Shown: piece after piece, positions 52,691 to 59,919 of the stretch
Layout: each line of letters begins with the position of its first letter
Position numbering within the stretch: position 1 is the first letter of the stretch
Origin: Halobacteriales archaeon QS_8_69_26
GTDB taxonomy: Archaea > Halobacteriota > Halobacteria > Halobacteriales > SW-7-71-33
Assembly (NCBI GenBank): GCA_003023195.1
Contig: PXRX01000045.1
Coordinates: 5,719-69,718, forward strand
Direction of reading: 5' to 3'
Length of the DNA stretch: 64,000 bases
Position numbers and translations under genes: made by a program
The notes under the pieces: model-generated
Database searches by the model: none
Told to the model about the DNA's origin: nothing
Seen by the model: only the letters and a program-made list of their open reading frames with translations

Positions 52691-52885
52691 TCACGCCAGT
52701 CGTTCCCGGAGCGTCGAGAGGACGACGAACACGACGACGACGCCGACGGCGAACGCGACGGCGAAGACGATCGGGATCGCGGAGTGGGGGTAGAGGCCGG
52801 CGCCGCTGCCGGCGTAGGCGACCCAGAGGGTCACCGGGACGAGGCCGAGGAAGGCGAGAGCGGGGAAGAGGCGGCTGAGTCGCAC
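52691..52885 (-). CDS. Small two-span membrane protein
   Basis: A 64-residue protein with two hydrophobic helices (LFPALAFLGLVPVTLWVAYA and IPIVFAVAFAVGVVVVFVVL) and a basic C-terminus (STLRERLA). It lies 10 bp downstream of the DppF-type ATPase gene on the same strand and may be its last operon member. It converges on the plus-strand operon, leaving 13 bp between the two stops. Confidence 0.55.
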   Translation of the reverse strand: MRLSRLFPALAFLGLVPVTLWVAYAGSGAGLYPHSAIPIVFAVAFAVGVVVVFVVLSTLRERLA

Positions 52886-52894
52886 TGGGAGTCG

Positions 52895-53956
52895 TCAGTC
52901 GTCCGCTCGCTGGTCGGCCACGTCGCGGTCGGCGTCGGTGTCGGCCCCGACCGGCTTGTCGTAGAGGTGGCACGTGACCTGGTGGTCCGGGTCGTCGGTC
53001 GGTCGCATGTCCGGGTCGACGTCCTCGCAGACGTCGCCGATGTACTCCGGACAGCGGGGGTGGAACTTGCACCCGGAGGGCGGGTCGTCGGGGGAGGGGA
53101 TCTGCCCCTCGATGCGGGCGCGGTTGCGGACGCTGTTGGGGTCCGGCGTCGGCACGGCGTCGAGCAGAGCCTGGGTGTAGGGGTGTTTCGGGTCGGTCAC
53201 GACGCTCTCGGTGTCGGACACCTCGACCACGTCGCCGAGGTACATGATCGCGGTCCGGTCGCACATGTACCGGATCAGCGAGAGGTCGTGGCTGATGAAC
53301 ACGTAGGTGAGGTCGTACTCGTCGCGGAGGTCCTTCATCAGGTTGAGCACGCCGGCCCGGATGGAGACGTCGAGCATCGAGACCGGTTCGTCGGCGACGA
53401 TGAAGTCGGGGTTGACGACCAGGGCCCTGGCGATGGCGACCCGCTGTTGCTCGCCGCCCGACAGCTCCCGGGGGAAGCTCCGGAGGTACTCCTCGGCGGG
53501 TTCGAGGCCGGCGTCCTCCAGGGCACGGATCACCCGTTCGCGGCGCTCGTCGTAGGTGTCGACCATGTCGTTGACCCGGAGCGGTTCGCTCACCGTGTCC
53601 ATCACGGTGAAGCGGGGGTTGAGGCTCTCGAAGGGGTCCTGGAAGATCATCTGGACCCGCTTGCGGAACTCCTTGAGGTTCTCGCCCCGGAGGTCCGAGT
53701 AGGGGGTCCCCTCGAAGTAGAGTTCCCCGGCGGTGGGTTCGTAGAGGTTGACCAGCATCTTCCCGAGCGTGGTCTTGCCACAGCCGGATTCGCCGGCGAT
53801 GCCCATGATCTCTCCCTGCTCTATCTCCAGGGAGACGGAGTCGACGGCGCGGACCGGCGTGGGCCGGCGCCGGAGGAGGACGTCGACCAGTCCCTGCTCC
53901 CCGCCGAAGTACTTCGAGGCGTTGTCGACCCGGAGGATGGGTTCGTCGGCGCTCAT
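52895..53956 (-). CDS. dppF: Peptide ABC transporter ATP-binding protein, DppF-type
   Basis: A 353-residue ATPase. Walker A is [12 protein letters not shown], the signature is LSGGEQQRVAIARAL, Walker B is FIVADEP and the switch His is in VFISHDLSLI. The C-terminal oligopeptide-transporter domain contains PPSGCKFHPRCPEYIGDVC, a Cys cluster that in relatives binds an iron-sulfur centre. The ATG overlaps the TGA of the upstream DppD-type gene. The Asp-rich C-terminus is a halophilic addition. Confidence 0.93.
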   Translation of the reverse strand: MSADEPILRVDNASKYFGGEQGLVDVLLRRRPTPVRAVDSVSLEIEQGEIMGIAGESGCGKTTLGKMLVNLYEPTAGELYFEGTPYSDLRGENLKEFRKRVQMIFQDPFESLNPRFTVMDTVSEPLRVNDMVDTYDERRERVIRALEDAGLEPAEEYLRSFPRELSGGEQQRVAIARALVVNPDFIVADEPVSMLDVSIRAGVLNLMKDLRDEYDLTYVFISHDLSLIRYMCDRTAIMYLGDVVEVSDTESVVTDPKHPYTQALLDAVPTPDPNSVRNRARIEGQIPSPDDPPSGCKFHPRCPEYIGDVCEDVDPDMRPTDDPDHQVTCHLYDKPVGADTDADRDVADQRADD

Positions 53957-55008
53957 GGCTCGACCTCCCCTGCGGCCCAGGTATCCTTGTCGCGTGCCTC
54001 GCGGCGCATCCGCTCTAGCTTGTCGAGGTGGTAGCAGGCCGACTGGTGTTCCCCGTAGGCCGTCGTCTCCCTGACGCCGCCGGTGTCGACGGCGTACGTC
54101 GGCGGGTGTTCGGTCTCGCACTCGGAGGTGGCGAACGGACACCGGTCCCGGAACCGACAGCCCGGCGCCGGGTCGCGCAGGGTCGGGGGCGTGCCGGGGA
54201 TGGACACCAGCGTGTCCATCGCCTCCTCGATGTTCGGGAAGGAGTTCTTCAGGCCCATGGTGTAGGGGTTCGCGGGGGTCTCGAAGACCTCGTCGGTCTC
54301 GCCGACCTCCATCATCTTGCCGCCGTACATCACGCCGACGCGGTCGCAGGTCTCCGCGATGACGCTGATGTCGTGGCTGATGATGAGGAAGGACACCCCG
54401 GTCTCCTTCTGGAGTTCCTCCAGTTCGTCGAGCACCTGGTCCTGGACGATGACGTCCAGGGCGGTGGTCGGTTCGTCGGCGATGATAAGGTCGGGCGAGC
54501 ACGACAGCGCCATGGCGATCATCGCCCGCTGTTTCATCCCGCCGGAGAACTCGTGGGCGTAGTCGTCGGCCCGGTCGGCGTCGACGCCGACCCGTTCCAG
54601 CAGTTCCCGGGCACGCTCGTCGGCCTCCTGTTCGGTCGTCCCGGGTTCGTGGTGGAGGATCGCCTCGGCGATCTGGTCGCCGACCTTGTAGACGGGGTTG
54701 AGGCCGCTCATCGACGCCTGCGGGATCGTCGAGATTTCGGCCCAGCGGACGTCACGGATCTCGCTCTGGGAGTACTCCGTGAGGTCGCGTCCCTTGAAGT
54801 TGATCTCCCCGCCGGCGATGTAGCCGTTCTCGTCCAGGAGCTGGATGATCCCCTTGCCGAGCGTGGTCTTGCCACAGCCGGACTCCCCGACGAGACCGAA
54901 GGTTTCCCCCTCGTCGATGGAGAAGCTCACGCCGTCGACGGCTCGCACCTCCGAGCCCTCACCGACACGGTACCTGATGTCGAGGTCGTTGATGTCAAGT
55001 AGCGTCAT
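53953..55008 (-). CDS. dppD: Peptide ABC transporter ATP-binding protein, DppD-type
   Basis: A 351-residue ATPase. Walker A is [13 protein letters not shown], the signature is [15 protein letters not shown], Walker B is LIIADEP and the switch His is in [10 protein letters not shown]. The oligopeptide-transporter C-terminal domain has [18 protein letters not shown]. It is encoded first in a minus-strand operon with the DppF-type ATPase (ATGA overlap), which faces the plus-strand permease operon. The two units must be co-expressed to build one transporter. Confidence 0.93.
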   Translation of the reverse strand: MTLLDINDLDIRYRVGEGSEVRAVDGVSFSIDEGETFGLVGESGCGKTTLGKGIIQLLDENGYIAGGEINFKGRDLTEYSQSEIRDVRWAEISTIPQASMSGLNPVYKVGDQIAEAILHHEPGTTEQEADERARELLERVGVDADRADDYAHEFSGGMKQRAMIAMALSCSPDLIIADEPTTALDVIVQDQVLDELEELQKETGVSFLIISHDISVIAETCDRVGVMYGGKMMEVGETDEVFETPANPYTMGLKNSFPNIEEAMDTLVSIPGTPPTLRDPAPGCRFRDRCPFATSECETEHPPTYAVDTGGVRETTAYGEHQSACYHLDKLERMRREARDKDTWAAGEVEP

Positions 55009-55119
55009 GTGTACTCGGCCGACCGACGGTTCGACCCTCGGTTCGGCGCGGTCACCGAACCGGCTATCGGTTCGTGTCGTCGATCGCGTCCAATCAAGAT
55101 GTGTGGCGTCTTGGCGTGA

Positions 55120-55132
55120 GGGGGTTAAAAAC
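55120..55132 (-). promoter_or_regulatory. Possible promoter of the ATPase operon
   Basis: GGGTTAAAAACCC is an AT-rich patch with GGGTT/AACCC symmetry in the 302-bp gap between the divergent genes starting at 55008 and 55311. It lies about 115 bp from the ATPase start, implying a leader if used. The rest of the gap holds nothing recognisable. Confidence 0.35.
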
Positions 55133-55310
55133 CCTGGCATATTTGCCGGCGTCCTCCCGCCTTTTCCGCCGGTTCCGCCCGGCTCCCTGACGGGGATCAT
55201 CGGCCGGGTGAGATTCCGGACCGCGGTGGCCAGACGGGCAGTTCCAGTGGAGACGTTCGCACGACAGCGGTTTCACAGGCCTTTTCTCGCTCACTCGTTC
55301 ATGGTCGCGC

Positions 55311-55814
55311 ATGGACCAGCTACGGGTCGCCTTCGCCGCCCTCCTGATACTGTCGGTCTCCATCGGTGGGGTCACCGCGGTCGACTTCCGCGACCGGCTC
55401 GATTCGATCGGCACCTCCACCATCGTCAAGGAGCAGATAACTGCCGAACTGGTCGATTCGGAACTCCGCGAGGACCGCTTCGTCGCGACGATCCGGCTGG
55501 AGAACCCGACCCAGTTCGACGTCATCGTGGAGAGTGCGCGGTTCCGGGTGTACAACCGGACGACACCGCTGATCGCCGACGGTGCCGGCGAACGCCTCGA
55601 CGACAACGGCGAGGTGCTCCCCGCCGGGGAGGCGCTCACCGTCACCTACGCCATCGGGTTCTCGCCCGACCAGGAGCGTAACCTCAGGGAGGCCCGCAGG
55701 AACGAGGCGTTGCTCTCGGCGACGTTCAGCATGCGGATAGGGGACGTCTCGTTCACGGTCAACCGGAAGGGACTGGACGTTACCGAGGACGGCGTCTCCG
55801 AGGAGGGGAGCTGA
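55311..55814 (+). CDS. LEA14-like (WHy domain) exported protein
   Basis: A 167-residue protein with an N-terminal hydrophobic signal or anchor ([20 protein letters not shown]). One beta-sandwich follows: [20 protein letters not shown], then [20 protein letters not shown], ending [15 protein letters not shown]. This is the pattern of the LEA type 2/WHy domain, linked to desiccation tolerance and abundant in haloarchaea. Function here is not proven. The next gene starts 1 bp after its stop. Confidence 0.65.
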   Translation: MDQLRVAFAALLILSVSIGGVTAVDFRDRLDSIGTSTIVKEQITAELVDSELREDRFVATIRLENPTQFDVIVESARFRVYNRTTPLIADGAGERLDDNGEVLPAGEALTVTYAIGFSPDQERNLREARRNEALLSATFSMRIGDVSFTVNRKGLDVTEDGVSEEGS

Positions 55815-55815
55815 G

Positions 55816-56190
55816 ATGTACCCGCGCCCGCTGTACGTCGCGCTCCTCGCGCTGGGAACCACCGCCCTCCAGTTCGCGGCGGCGTTCAACGAGGGCCCTC
55901 TGCTGTACCTTGCGTTCGTCGTCGCCCTGGTCCTCGGGGTCGTCGTGTTCTACCAGGGCGAGACCCGTGTGGTCGCCGGACCGATCTTCTCGAACTTCGT
56001 GATGGCGGCGTTCCTCGGGACCGCCGGGTGCGTCGTCCTGACCGCCGGCCTGCTGATGTACGTCCTGGCGGTCCCCTGGGACCTCGCCCTGTGGCAGGGC
56101 GCCCTGTTCGTCTGGGACGTGGCGATAGGGATCGACTTCACGATGGTCACCGGGTTCTTCGTCGTCGGCGTGGTCGACGCGATGTACTGA
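55816..56190 (+). CDS. Four-span membrane protein of unknown function
   Basis: A 124-residue protein with four predicted membrane helices (LYVALLALGTTALQFAAAF, LLYLAFVVALVLGVVVFY, FVMAAFLGTAGCVVLTAGLL, and ALFVWDVAIGIDFTMVTGFF). It begins one base after the LEA14-like gene's stop and is surely co-transcribed with it. No motif points to transport or catalysis. Confidence 0.68.
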   Translation: MYPRPLYVALLALGTTALQFAAAFNEGPLLYLAFVVALVLGVVVFYQGETRVVAGPIFSNFVMAAFLGTAGCVVLTAGLLMYVLAVPWDLALWQGALFVWDVAIGIDFTMVTGFFVVGVVDAMY

Positions 56191-56278
56191 CGGCCCGGGC
56201 GTCCCCCCGGCCCGGCCACTCCTCCGGCCTGGCCACTGACCCCGAGGGGTTATGTCGCCGTCGTCCGTACACCCCGGT

Positions 56279-56389
56279 ATGATCACCGACCCCGAGGAGC
56301 TCTGGAAGAAGGTGATGAAGTGGAGCCTCGCCGCCTTCCTCGCCACCGTGATCCTGCTCCTCCTCGTCGGACTGCTCTTCGGCACGTAG
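56279..56389 (+). CDS. 36-residue single-span membrane peptide
   Basis: The frame reads MITDPEELWKKVMKWSLAAF followed by a Leu/Val-rich helix and a TAG. A charged amphipathic head plus one membrane span is typical of small regulatory or complex-stabilising membrane proteins. It lies between the four-span protein and archaemetzincin on the same strand. Codon use is as in its neighbours. Confidence 0.6.
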   Translation: MITDPEELWKKVMKWSLAAFLATVILLLLVGLLFGT

Positions 56390-56572
56390 CTCCGTCACCG
56401 GGGTGGTCCCGCGGCGACTCCGGTGGTGGTTTCCCGGTCGTCGGCCGGGGGCCGTCCACACGGGGGTCGGTCCCGGCGGTCCGGGGGGAAGTTGGGTGTC
56501 GCCACCCCGGATCCGTCGGACGTGTTCGGCCGGGGGCAGAGTGTTTATGTCGGGGAAGTTCCTAAGGGGGGT

Positions 56573-57094
56573 ATGCTTGTCGACATCGTGCCGGTCGGGG
56601 AGGTGCCGGCAAGGGTCAAACGGGGGGCATCTGCGGGCCTCCGGGCGATCTACGACTTCAACGTGAAGGTTCACGACGCCCAGTCCCTCCCCAGTGGCGC
56701 CTACGACGCGGCCCGTAACCAGTACGGTGCCGAGGCGTTCATCGAACTCGCCGAGCGGGTCGGCGACGGCGACAAGAACATCGCCGTCACCACCGAGGAC
56801 CTGTTCTACCGGCGGCGCAACTACGTCTTCGGCCTCGCGTACCTCGACGGCGACGGCTCCGTGGTCTCGACCTACCGGCTCCGCACCCAGAGCGACGGCG
56901 GGTTCTCCGAGAAGGCTTCCTCGGACATCTTCAGCGACCGGGTCCGCAAGGAAATCGTCCACGAGATCGGTCACACTCTCGGACTGGAACACTGCGACAA
57001 CAAGCGCTGCGTGATGAACTTCTCGCCGACGGTGCGGGAGGTCGACGTGAAGGAAGAGACCCTCTGTGGGACCTGCCAGCGCGAGGTCCTCTGA
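56573..57094 (+). CDS. amzA: Archaemetzincin (zinc metalloprotease)
   Basis: A 173-residue protease. The zinc site is HEIGHTLGLEHC from His130, followed by C146, V, M148 (the Met-turn) and a terminal CGTC. This is the archaemetzincin pattern HExxHxxGxxHCx4CxM...CxxC, with a second zinc held by the four Cys. The N-terminal domain is VDIVPVGEVPARVKRGASAG. An AT-rich TTTATG just upstream (about 56543) may be part of the promoter. The physiological substrate of the family is unknown. Confidence 0.92.
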   Translation: MLVDIVPVGEVPARVKRGASAGLRAIYDFNVKVHDAQSLPSGAYDAARNQYGAEAFIELAERVGDGDKNIAVTTEDLFYRRRNYVFGLAYLDGDGSVVSTYRLRTQSDGGFSEKASSDIFSDRVRKEIVHEIGHTLGLEHCDNKRCVMNFSPTVREVDVKEETLCGTCQREVL

Positions 57095-57175
57095 CCCCCC
57101 TCCGGGCTCCCCGACCGCGACTCGTTTTTCGCGCCCTCCGGTCACTCCTCCCCGGGTTCACCGATCACCCGCCCC

Positions 57176-57243
57176 GGATCCGCCGGTCCTCACTCCTCGC
57201 CGGATCCGCCGGTCCTCACTCCTCGCCGGATCCGCCGGTCCGC
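57176..57243. repeat. 26-bp tandem copies of a gene's 3' end including the stop
   Basis: GGATCCGCCGGTCCTCACTC plus CTCGCC is repeated at 57176-57201 and 57202-57227, with a partial third copy at 57228-57240. On the minus strand each complete unit holds the TGA; the first in gene order gives the real ending RTGGSGEE, stop. Confidence 0.88.
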
Positions 57244-57722
57244 GCCCAGGATCCCCGGTAGAACAGCCCGATGGCGTGGAGCGTCGTCGCTCCGAGGGTC
57301 GCGGCGAGGAGGTGGATCCCGATGGCGAACAGTTCCAGGGTGCCGGCGTCGACCCCGAGGCCCGGCGGGAAGGCCACGTCGAGGAACGCACGGAGGGGGA
57401 CGAGGAGGGCGGCGACGACGAGCGATCCGATCCCGATCCCGACCAGGACCGACCCGAGGACCACCACGGCGGGGGGCCGCGACGTCCCGGATCCCGTCCG
57501 GAACGCCGGAACGAGCACCCCCAGCCCGGCGACCACTGCGACGAGCCGGATCCCCCACCCGAGGAGGGTGACGGCGTCCGGGCCGAGGAACAGGCCCGCG
57601 AGGAGGCCCACCCCACCGACGACGACCGGGGCCACGCCGACGCCGAGGGCGAGGCCGCCGCCGACCCTGAGGGTCCTCGCCCGTGGCACCCGCCGGTAGA
57701 CCGACTCGCGGTCGAAGCGCAC
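57216..57722 (-). CDS. Four-span membrane protein of unknown function
   Basis: A 168-residue protein from a GTG start (VRFDRESVYRRVPRAR). Four predicted membrane helices follow: GGLALGVGVAPVVVGGVGLL, LGWGIRLVAVVAGLGVLVP, VVVLGSVLVGIGIGSLVVAA and ELFAIGIHLLAATLGATTL. The C-terminus is short and hydrophilic. The start is not certain; the frame stays open upstream, but the Asp/Arg-rich head fits a cytoplasmic N-terminus. Its last codons and stop lie in a 26-bp tandem repeat. Confidence 0.6.
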   Translation of the reverse strand: MRFDRESVYRRVPRARTLRVGGGLALGVGVAPVVVGGVGLLAGLFLGPDAVTLLGWGIRLVAVVAGLGVLVPAFRTGSGTSRPPAVVVLGSVLVGIGIGSLVVAALLVPLRAFLDVAFPPGLGVDAGTLELFAIGIHLLAATLGATTLHAIGLFYRGSWARTGGSGEE

Positions 57723-57799
57723 GCCCGCCCCTCGGGCGGCCCGCGGAATAGGTTCCCCGGTTCCGGATCGACCCGACCGGACGGTCCCGGAGGGGAACG

Positions 57800-58543
57800 C
57801 TACGGTCCCGTGACGACGCCCTCGGTCAGGGACGAGAGCGGTCGCCGGACGGTGTACTCCGGGGTCCCGACCCGGACCACAGAGGACGGGGACACGTCCG
57901 CGAAGGAGAGGTCGAGGCGGTACCGCCCGCCGTCGTCGATGGGGTCGGCCTCCCGCTGTCCGGTGGGGTCGTGGAACGCCCACGCCGTCTCCCCGGCGTG
58001 ACGGGAATCGGTCCGTCCCCGGATCGTCCGGACCTCCGGGCGGACCGCGACCTCGGTGCCGGCCACCGGGTACCGCCGGTCGTGCCACTCCCAGAACCCC
58101 TCGTCGATGACGTACACCCGCTCGTAGCCGTCGGCGATGAGGGTCGCGGCCCGGAGCGCCGAGAGGTGGTGGGGACAGCCACAGTAACAGACGATCCGGT
58201 CCTCGCGGGGCCAGGACGCGACTGGGTCGTCGTCGCCACCGTCCGGCGCGGGACTCGACGCGGCACCCCGGATCCGCGCCCGCTCGTACTGCTCCCGGCC
58301 GCGGGCGTCGGCGAAGCGGGCCTCCCGCCGGCGGTACCAGTAGTACGTGACCTCGATGGGCGCCAGCGGTACCGCGACGCCCCTGACGTCGGCCGTCGGG
58401 AACGTCGAGGGGTCGACCGGGCGCGGGGCGGGCGTCTCCTCGAACGCGGGCGGGTAGCCGTCCGGCGTCGAGTCCCCGCCGGAGAGGCACCCGGCGACGG
58501 ACACCGCTGCGGTCGCGAGGAACGCGCGACGGTCGACGGACAT
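57800..58543 (-). CDS. Tat lipoprotein with rhodanese-like domain
   Basis: A 247-residue lipoprotein. The signal is MSVDRRAFLATAAVSVAGC with twin Arg and lipobox Cys19. The centre is rhodanese-like: DRIVCYCGCPHHLSALRAAT, then LIADGYERVYVIDEGFWEWH. The active-site loop holds CYCGCPHH, where rhodaneses have one Cys in a CxxG loop, so sulfur transfer or metal binding outside the membrane is possible. A C-terminal beta region (about 180-247) has no match. The gene lies 77 bp from the preceding membrane gene on the same strand. Confidence 0.75.
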   Translation of the reverse strand: MSVDRRAFLATAAVSVAGCLSGGDSTPDGYPPAFEETPAPRPVDPSTFPTADVRGVAVPLAPIEVTYYWYRRREARFADARGREQYERARIRGAASSPAPDGGDDDPVASWPREDRIVCYCGCPHHLSALRAATLIADGYERVYVIDEGFWEWHDRRYPVAGTEVAVRPEVRTIRGRTDSRHAGETAWAFHDPTGQREADPIDDGGRYRLDLSFADVSPSSVVRVGTPEYTVRRPLSSLTEGVVTGP

Positions 58544-58784
58544 GGGTTCGTGTCCCGACTCTCGGCCCGCCGACGCCAAACGGGTTCTGGTGGGATCCTC
58601 GAATCCGGACCGCGATACGGCGGGGCTTTACTGTCGCCGGTGAGCGGGGGATCCGCAGGGGGAGGGTGGACCGTCGCGGGGCGTCGGTCCAGTCCGGCGG
58701 GGGTGATCGTTCCGGCCCGTCGCGAGCGGTCCGTCCGGTTTATTACCCGCCCGCGCCTCGACACCCGACGAGCGATCCGAGGAG

Positions 58785-59774
58785 ATGACGCCGGAGGAAC
58801 TCGCCCGGGAGTGCTGGGACGCCATCGAGGAACTCCTGCCGGCGGACCCGGACGACGGCGGTCTCCGCCCGCCGGCGACCAGGGAGGACCTGGCTGCCCT
58901 GGAGGGGACTCTCGGGGTCGACCTCCCGCCGGCGTTCGTCGAGTTCTACCGGATCCACGACGGCCAGACCGGATCGCGGCCGATCCTCGGCCGGTACGAA
59001 CTCCTCCCCGTCGAGCGCATCGAGGACGAGTGGCGGACGACGACCGACCTCCACGAGGCGGGCGAGTTCGACGGCGGGCGGACGGACTCCGACCCGGGGA
59101 TCCGGGACGACTGGTGGAACGACCGGTGGGTCCCCTTCGGGGTCGGGGGCGGCGACCGCCTGCTCTGTCTGGACCTCGCCCCGGCCCCGGAGGGACACCG
59201 CGGCCAGGTCGTCGCCGTCGAGCGCGAGGCCCCGACCCGGGAACTGGAAGCGGAGAGCTTCGAACGGTGGATCCGCCGGTACGCCGGCCTGGACGTCGAA
59301 CCGTCCACCGACGCCGGCCAACTGCACTCGACCCTGGCGGGCGCTCCCGAGGACGACGGCGTAGCGGACGAGGACCGCGCGGGACCGGGGCCACCAGTTG
59401 CCGTCGAGGACCCCTCCCCCGACGACCTGCGGGACTGCTTCGAACGACACCACGAACGGGCCCGCCAGGGGGGGAGGTGGTGGCTGGAACTCCGCTTCGA
59501 GTTCGCGGGCGAGGTCGGGGCACACGTCCGGTACGGGACGGGGCTGTTCGACCTCTCGGGGCTGGTCGACGGCCGCGCGTTCGGACGGACGCGGGCCGTC
59601 CTCGACGACGATGGGATCCCGGTGCTCGAACAGGAACGGACGGCGATGACGGCGAACGACCCCGAGATGGACGCCGACCGGGGCTACCGGGTCACCCGGC
59701 GGATCCTGGAGAACGGGTACGACGCCGACGTCGACGACCTCCTCGAAGTCCGCGAGCGCGAACGCGGGCGGTGA
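58785..59774 (+). CDS. SUKH (SMI1/KNR4-like) domain protein
   Basis: A 329-residue soluble protein. The first 170 residues form a SUKH domain: REDLAALEGTLGVDLPPAFV, EFYRIHDGQTG, ELLPVERIEDEW, WVPFGVGGGDRLLCLDLAPA and ESFERWIRRYA. SUKH proteins are best known as immunity partners of polymorphic toxins in bacteria. The C-terminal 130 residues (WWLELRFEFAGEVGAHVRYG, then VLEQERTAMTANDPEMDADR) form a second, unrecognised domain. No toxin gene is adjacent, so an immunity role is not supported by context. The start gives MTPEELARECWDAIEEL. Confidence 0.75.
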   Translation: MTPEELARECWDAIEELLPADPDDGGLRPPATREDLAALEGTLGVDLPPAFVEFYRIHDGQTGSRPILGRYELLPVERIEDEWRTTTDLHEAGEFDGGRTDSDPGIRDDWWNDRWVPFGVGGGDRLLCLDLAPAPEGHRGQVVAVEREAPTRELEAESFERWIRRYAGLDVEPSTDAGQLHSTLAGAPEDDGVADEDRAGPGPPVAVEDPSPDDLRDCFERHHERARQGGRWWLELRFEFAGEVGAHVRYGTGLFDLSGLVDGRAFGRTRAVLDDDGIPVLEQERTAMTANDPEMDADRGYRVTRRILENGYDADVDDLLEVRERERGR

Positions 59775-59784
59775 TCCGTCCGCT

Positions 59785-59835
59785 GTCAGCGGAAGCGACC
59801 GGGTGTCGGTGTCCGCGGTCAGCGGAAGCGACCGG
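59785..59835. repeat. Direct repeat just after the SUKH gene
   Basis: GTCAGCGGAAGCGACCGG occurs at 59785-59802 and 59818-59835, a 33-bp period, 11 bp past the stop. It does not copy the gene's end, so it differs from the stop-spanning repeats. Confidence 0.65.
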
Positions 59836-59919
59836 ATCCCGGGTCGCGTCCGGTTCGCGGCCCGAAGTGATCACGAGTGTCAACTTATATCCTGTCCGCC
59901 GTCGAACCTCCGGGTAACC

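Noticed and set aside
58785-59774. Toxin-immunity module
   Set aside because: The SUKH protein has no adjacent toxin-like gene; flanking genes are a rhodanese-like lipoprotein and acetyl-CoA synthetase.
59785-59835. Sixth stop-spanning 3' duplication
   Set aside because: The repeats start 11 bp after the stop and do not copy the end of the gene.
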